64,000 bases of DNA from Candidatus Bathyoplasma sp. NZ (GTDB lineage Bacteria; Bacillota_I; Bacilli_A; MAG-NZ), in the NCBI GenBank assembly GCA_013332095.1, contig JABENI010000011.1, positions 106,695-170,694 on the forward strand. Direction: 5' to 3'. The notes below the pieces were generated by a model. The model was not told the DNA's origin and ran no database searches. It saw only the letters and a list, made by a program, of their open reading frames with translations. This document shows, in pieces, positions 62,346 through 64,000 of this stretch. The translations under genes and the position numbers were made by a program. Each line of letters starts with the position of its first letter. The stretch's first letter is position 1.

Positions 62346-62502
62346 TATAAAGAGATAATTTATGATACTGTTGAATAAAAAAAGTTCTTATAAATAAAAA
62401 TTTATAAGAGCCTTTTATAATTATTCAGATAAAGTTGATTAGTATATCCTTCTTTACCTTTTAGTAGTTGTGTTATTTGTAAAGCAATTTGCAGTCCACG
62501 AA
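62344..62502. repeat. Intergenic repeat, copy C
   Basis: Third copy, most diverged at its left edge, with the same CTTATAAAT hairpin and the TTGATTAGTATATCCTTCTT and AAGCAATTTGCAGTCCAC blocks. Beyond it, homology with the copy-B neighbourhood continues into the ATPase remnant. Confidence 0.83.
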
Positions 62503-62566
62503 TACTCGCTAAATAATTGTTGATCAAAATAATTTAAAAAATATTTAAGTATTAATAAACACAATT

Positions 62567-63075
62567 TTAATCTTGAATTTTTCCATCTTTTATTTTAATT
62601 ACCGAATCAGCGTATCTCAGTAATTCATTTTCATGTGTCACCATAACTACCGTTACACCCTGAGTTTTACATAACTCTGTCAATAGTTTCATGAAATTGT
62701 TGGAGTTTTCGGAATCTAAATTTCCCGTTGGTTCATCTGCTAAAATAACGTTTGGTGAAGATAATAAACATCTAGCACTTGCTACTCTTTGTTGTTTTCC
62801 ACCTGATAACTCATTAATATACGATTGTTTTTTATTACTAATACCAAGTTCAGTTAGTAATTCATTATACCTGTCCAAATATAAGTTTAAATTTTCTTTT
62901 CTAAATCTTAGGGGAAGAAAAATATTTTCCTCAACAGTCAAGAACGGTAACAAATTAAAACTTTGATAGATGTATCCAAGTTTTTCTAATCTAATACGAC
63001 ACATTTCTTTTTCAGTTAAGCCATTAATCTTGGTATTACCAATTATCACACTTCCTGATGTCGGTATCAATATAC
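62567..63075 (-). pseudogene. 5'-truncated copy of the unit-2 ABC ATPase
   Basis: Nearly identical to the last ~168 codons of the ATPase at 59012..59686, from ILIPTSGSV to the stop. The first ~55 codons with Walker A are missing; homology ends at 63075 inside ATCAATATAC. The signature is altered to LSGGKQQRVASARC (Glu to Lys, Ile to Ser). It is not functional although the frame is open. No permease gene precedes it. Confidence 0.9.
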
Positions 63076-63237
63076 TTTGCATCTATATTTAAATAATATG
63101 TTTGTGAAAATATAACTTCTGTGTCTTCTGTTTCTATATAATATTTTAATGCTTGTCCACTATCTAATATTATTTCTTGCTGTTTCATTTCTGATTCATT
63201 TCCTGCTATATTTTTTACGCAAATTCTGTATGGCTAA
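63076..63237 (-). pseudogene. Fragment of an unrecognised gene
   Basis: Frame reading PYRICVKNIAGNESEMKQQE, then ILDSGQALKYYIETEDTEVI and FSQTYYLNIDAK, opening after a TAG and running into the ATPase remnant out of frame. The pattern resembles an extracellular beta-sandwich domain. Gene debris; not identified. Confidence 0.4.
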
Positions 63238-63464
63238 GTTCTTGATAAATTTACTGATAGTTGTTAGTTAGTGAAAGCATTGATATCCATATTTTTCAGT
63301 TGTCAATTGGGTGTTTCATTATATGTTCATTTTTAATCTCTAGTAACTGAAGATAATTTTGTAATTATTTCTTTTGATTGATTATCTCTTCTAATATCCC
63401 TCTTTTTTAAAAGAACATTTTCCAATTTTATTTTCATCTTCTAATAACTCAATTTTTGGAGATT
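63238..63464. other. Degenerate region without a clear gene
   Basis: Several short open pieces in different minus-strand frames (for example KSPKIELLEDENKIGKCSF) with stops between; no ribosome binding site-start pair worth calling. Probably decayed coding sequence. Confidence 0.4.
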
Positions 63465-63578
63465 TTAAAAAAATTGTAATCCATTGAAAAGATTACTTGC
63501 TTTTCTTATATTATTAAGAAATTCACAATACTTTTCATAATGTTTTTTAATCCAAAGATATGCAATATAATGGGCCAT
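63465..63578 (-). CDS. Possible 37-residue peptide in debris
   Basis: Starts MAHYIAYLWIKKHYEKYCEF after AAAGGAG only 4 bases away. It may be the surviving tail of a larger broken gene, since another frame upstream reads SQKTIAKGVAWP across the same bases. Weak call. Confidence 0.25.
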   Translation of the reverse strand: MAHYIAYLWIKKHYEKYCEFLNNIRKASNLFNGLQFF

Positions 63579-63726
63579 GCTACTCCTTTAGCAATTGTTT
63601 TTTGTGATTCTTCAAAATTTATATACTATTACAGTCATTAATTTTTTTTGCTCTAAAATTTATTTTTGCATCCTTTAGTCTACTGATAAAATCATTTTTT
63701 TGAATATAATGTATAAGCATAAAAAA

Positions 63727-63753
63727 GTTAACGGACTTTTTCTGTCCGTTAAC
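63727..63753 (-). terminator. Strong terminator after the gene remnant at the right edge
   Basis: Perfect 10-bp stem GTTAACGGAC/GTCCGTTAAC, 7-base loop, followed by six Ts on the minus strand. Confidence 0.9.
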
Positions 63754-63775
63754 AGTATACTAATATATTCAGTTA

Positions 63776-64000
63776 CTAATAAATTCCTGAAATTACTACC
63801 GCACCAGTTTTAAAATAATCAAATTATATTCCTAATTCATCGTATACACCATTTAATTTGATTCATGATTTTCCTACATCTTTTACTTTTTTGGTTACTG
63901 TTTTTACTACATCTTTATTTATTATTTTGTAAACAATTTCAGATGCTCTTACTTTATTTTTATTAACACTACTATTTACTCTTCACTTGAAGTAATATTA
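63776..64000 (-). pseudogene. C-terminal remnant of an unidentified gene with internal stops
   Basis: One frame gives YYFK-stop-RVNSSVNKNKVRASEIVYKI, then KTVTKKVKDVGKS-stop-IKLNGVYDELGI-stop-FDYFKTGAVVISGIY. Two of the stops are TGA at places where Trp would fit, the third is TAA. It continues beyond the right edge. The terminator at 63727 closes it. Family unknown. Confidence 0.5.

Noticed and set aside
62156..62350. Plus-strand open frame of 64 codons
   Set aside because: It is the antisense of the duplicated PBP fragment and matches the same antisense frame at 51459..51641.
52862..63075. New defence system in the accessory region
   Set aside because: The intact genes are transporters, an AlkC-like repair enzyme and small orphans; no nuclease, toxin-antitoxin or abortive-infection signature was recognised, and the rest is pseudogenes.

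Overview
The window is AT-rich DNA (poly-A/T spacers, A/T-ending codons) from a low-GC Gram-positive bacterium. AGGAGG-type ribosome binding sites, a glmM-glmU-glmS operon, a SftA-type DNA translocase, RbgA, RecX, a folT gene under a THF riboswitch and a ribU gene under an FMN riboswitch all point to Bacilli. A Gemella-like coccus is my best guess, but sequence alone does not prove the genus. Nearly all genes lie on the minus strand. UGA is used as a stop and TGG as Trp in the core genes, so the genetic code is standard.

Layout. 1-3 kb: the 5' part of eno, gpmI, and two half-size chromate-transporter genes. 3.4-5.6 kb: an alpha/beta hydrolase, a decayed rhuM gene and a candidate structured RNA. 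5.6-7.8 kb: folT with its THF riboswitch, prsW, ung. 7.8-12.2 kb: the UDP-GlcNAc operon glmM-glmU-glmS. 12.2-17.5 kb: a membrane-anchored EIIB-like protein, tkt and a DUF896 gene; a cysteine-rich CotY/CotZ-like gene; mgtE; a GNAT gene. 17.5-18.7 kb: a dead IS3-family element with intact ends. 18.7-26 kb: a DUF368 membrane protein, a cysteine-desulfidase-like enzyme, an anchored surface protein, topA, rnhB, rbgA. 26-34 kb: four tandem signal peptidase I genes, sftA, ribU, recX. 34-43 kb: yitT family, prfB, secA, then ftsZ-murB-murG-ftsW (read on the minus strand as ftsW-murG-murB-ftsZ). 43-52 kb: a VTT protein, a MacAB-like efflux operon, a thioredoxin-MsrA-MsrB fusion, murE and a PASTA-bearing PBP.

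52-64 kb is an accessory region and behaves differently. It has two FtsX-type permease/ATPase pairs, an AlkC-like glycosylase and small orphan genes. It also contains much wreckage: a zinc-ribbon pseudogene, a WYL-regulator pseudogene fused to a serine-recombinase fragment, a 5' fragment of the PBP gene, a truncated ABC ATPase copy, and debris near the right edge. A ~160-170 bp intergenic repeat occurs three times, each time just downstream of an ABC ATPase gene or its remnant. This implies duplication and recombination within the region.

How the genes work together. The core genes cover lower glycolysis (gpmI-eno), amino-sugar precursors (glmMUS), lipid II and septum synthesis (murB, murE, murG, ftsW, PBP, ftsZ), protein export and its maturation (secA, four signal peptidases), chromosome handling (topA, sftA, recX, rnhB) and vitamin uptake under riboswitch control (folT, ribU). 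I see no complete new defence or mobile system. The most unusual items are the four-copy signal peptidase array, the EIIB-like protein with Glu where the phospho-Cys should be, a CotZ-like protein, the odd starts of glmS and glmU, the absence of a frameshift site in prfB, and the repeat-linked ABC duplications.
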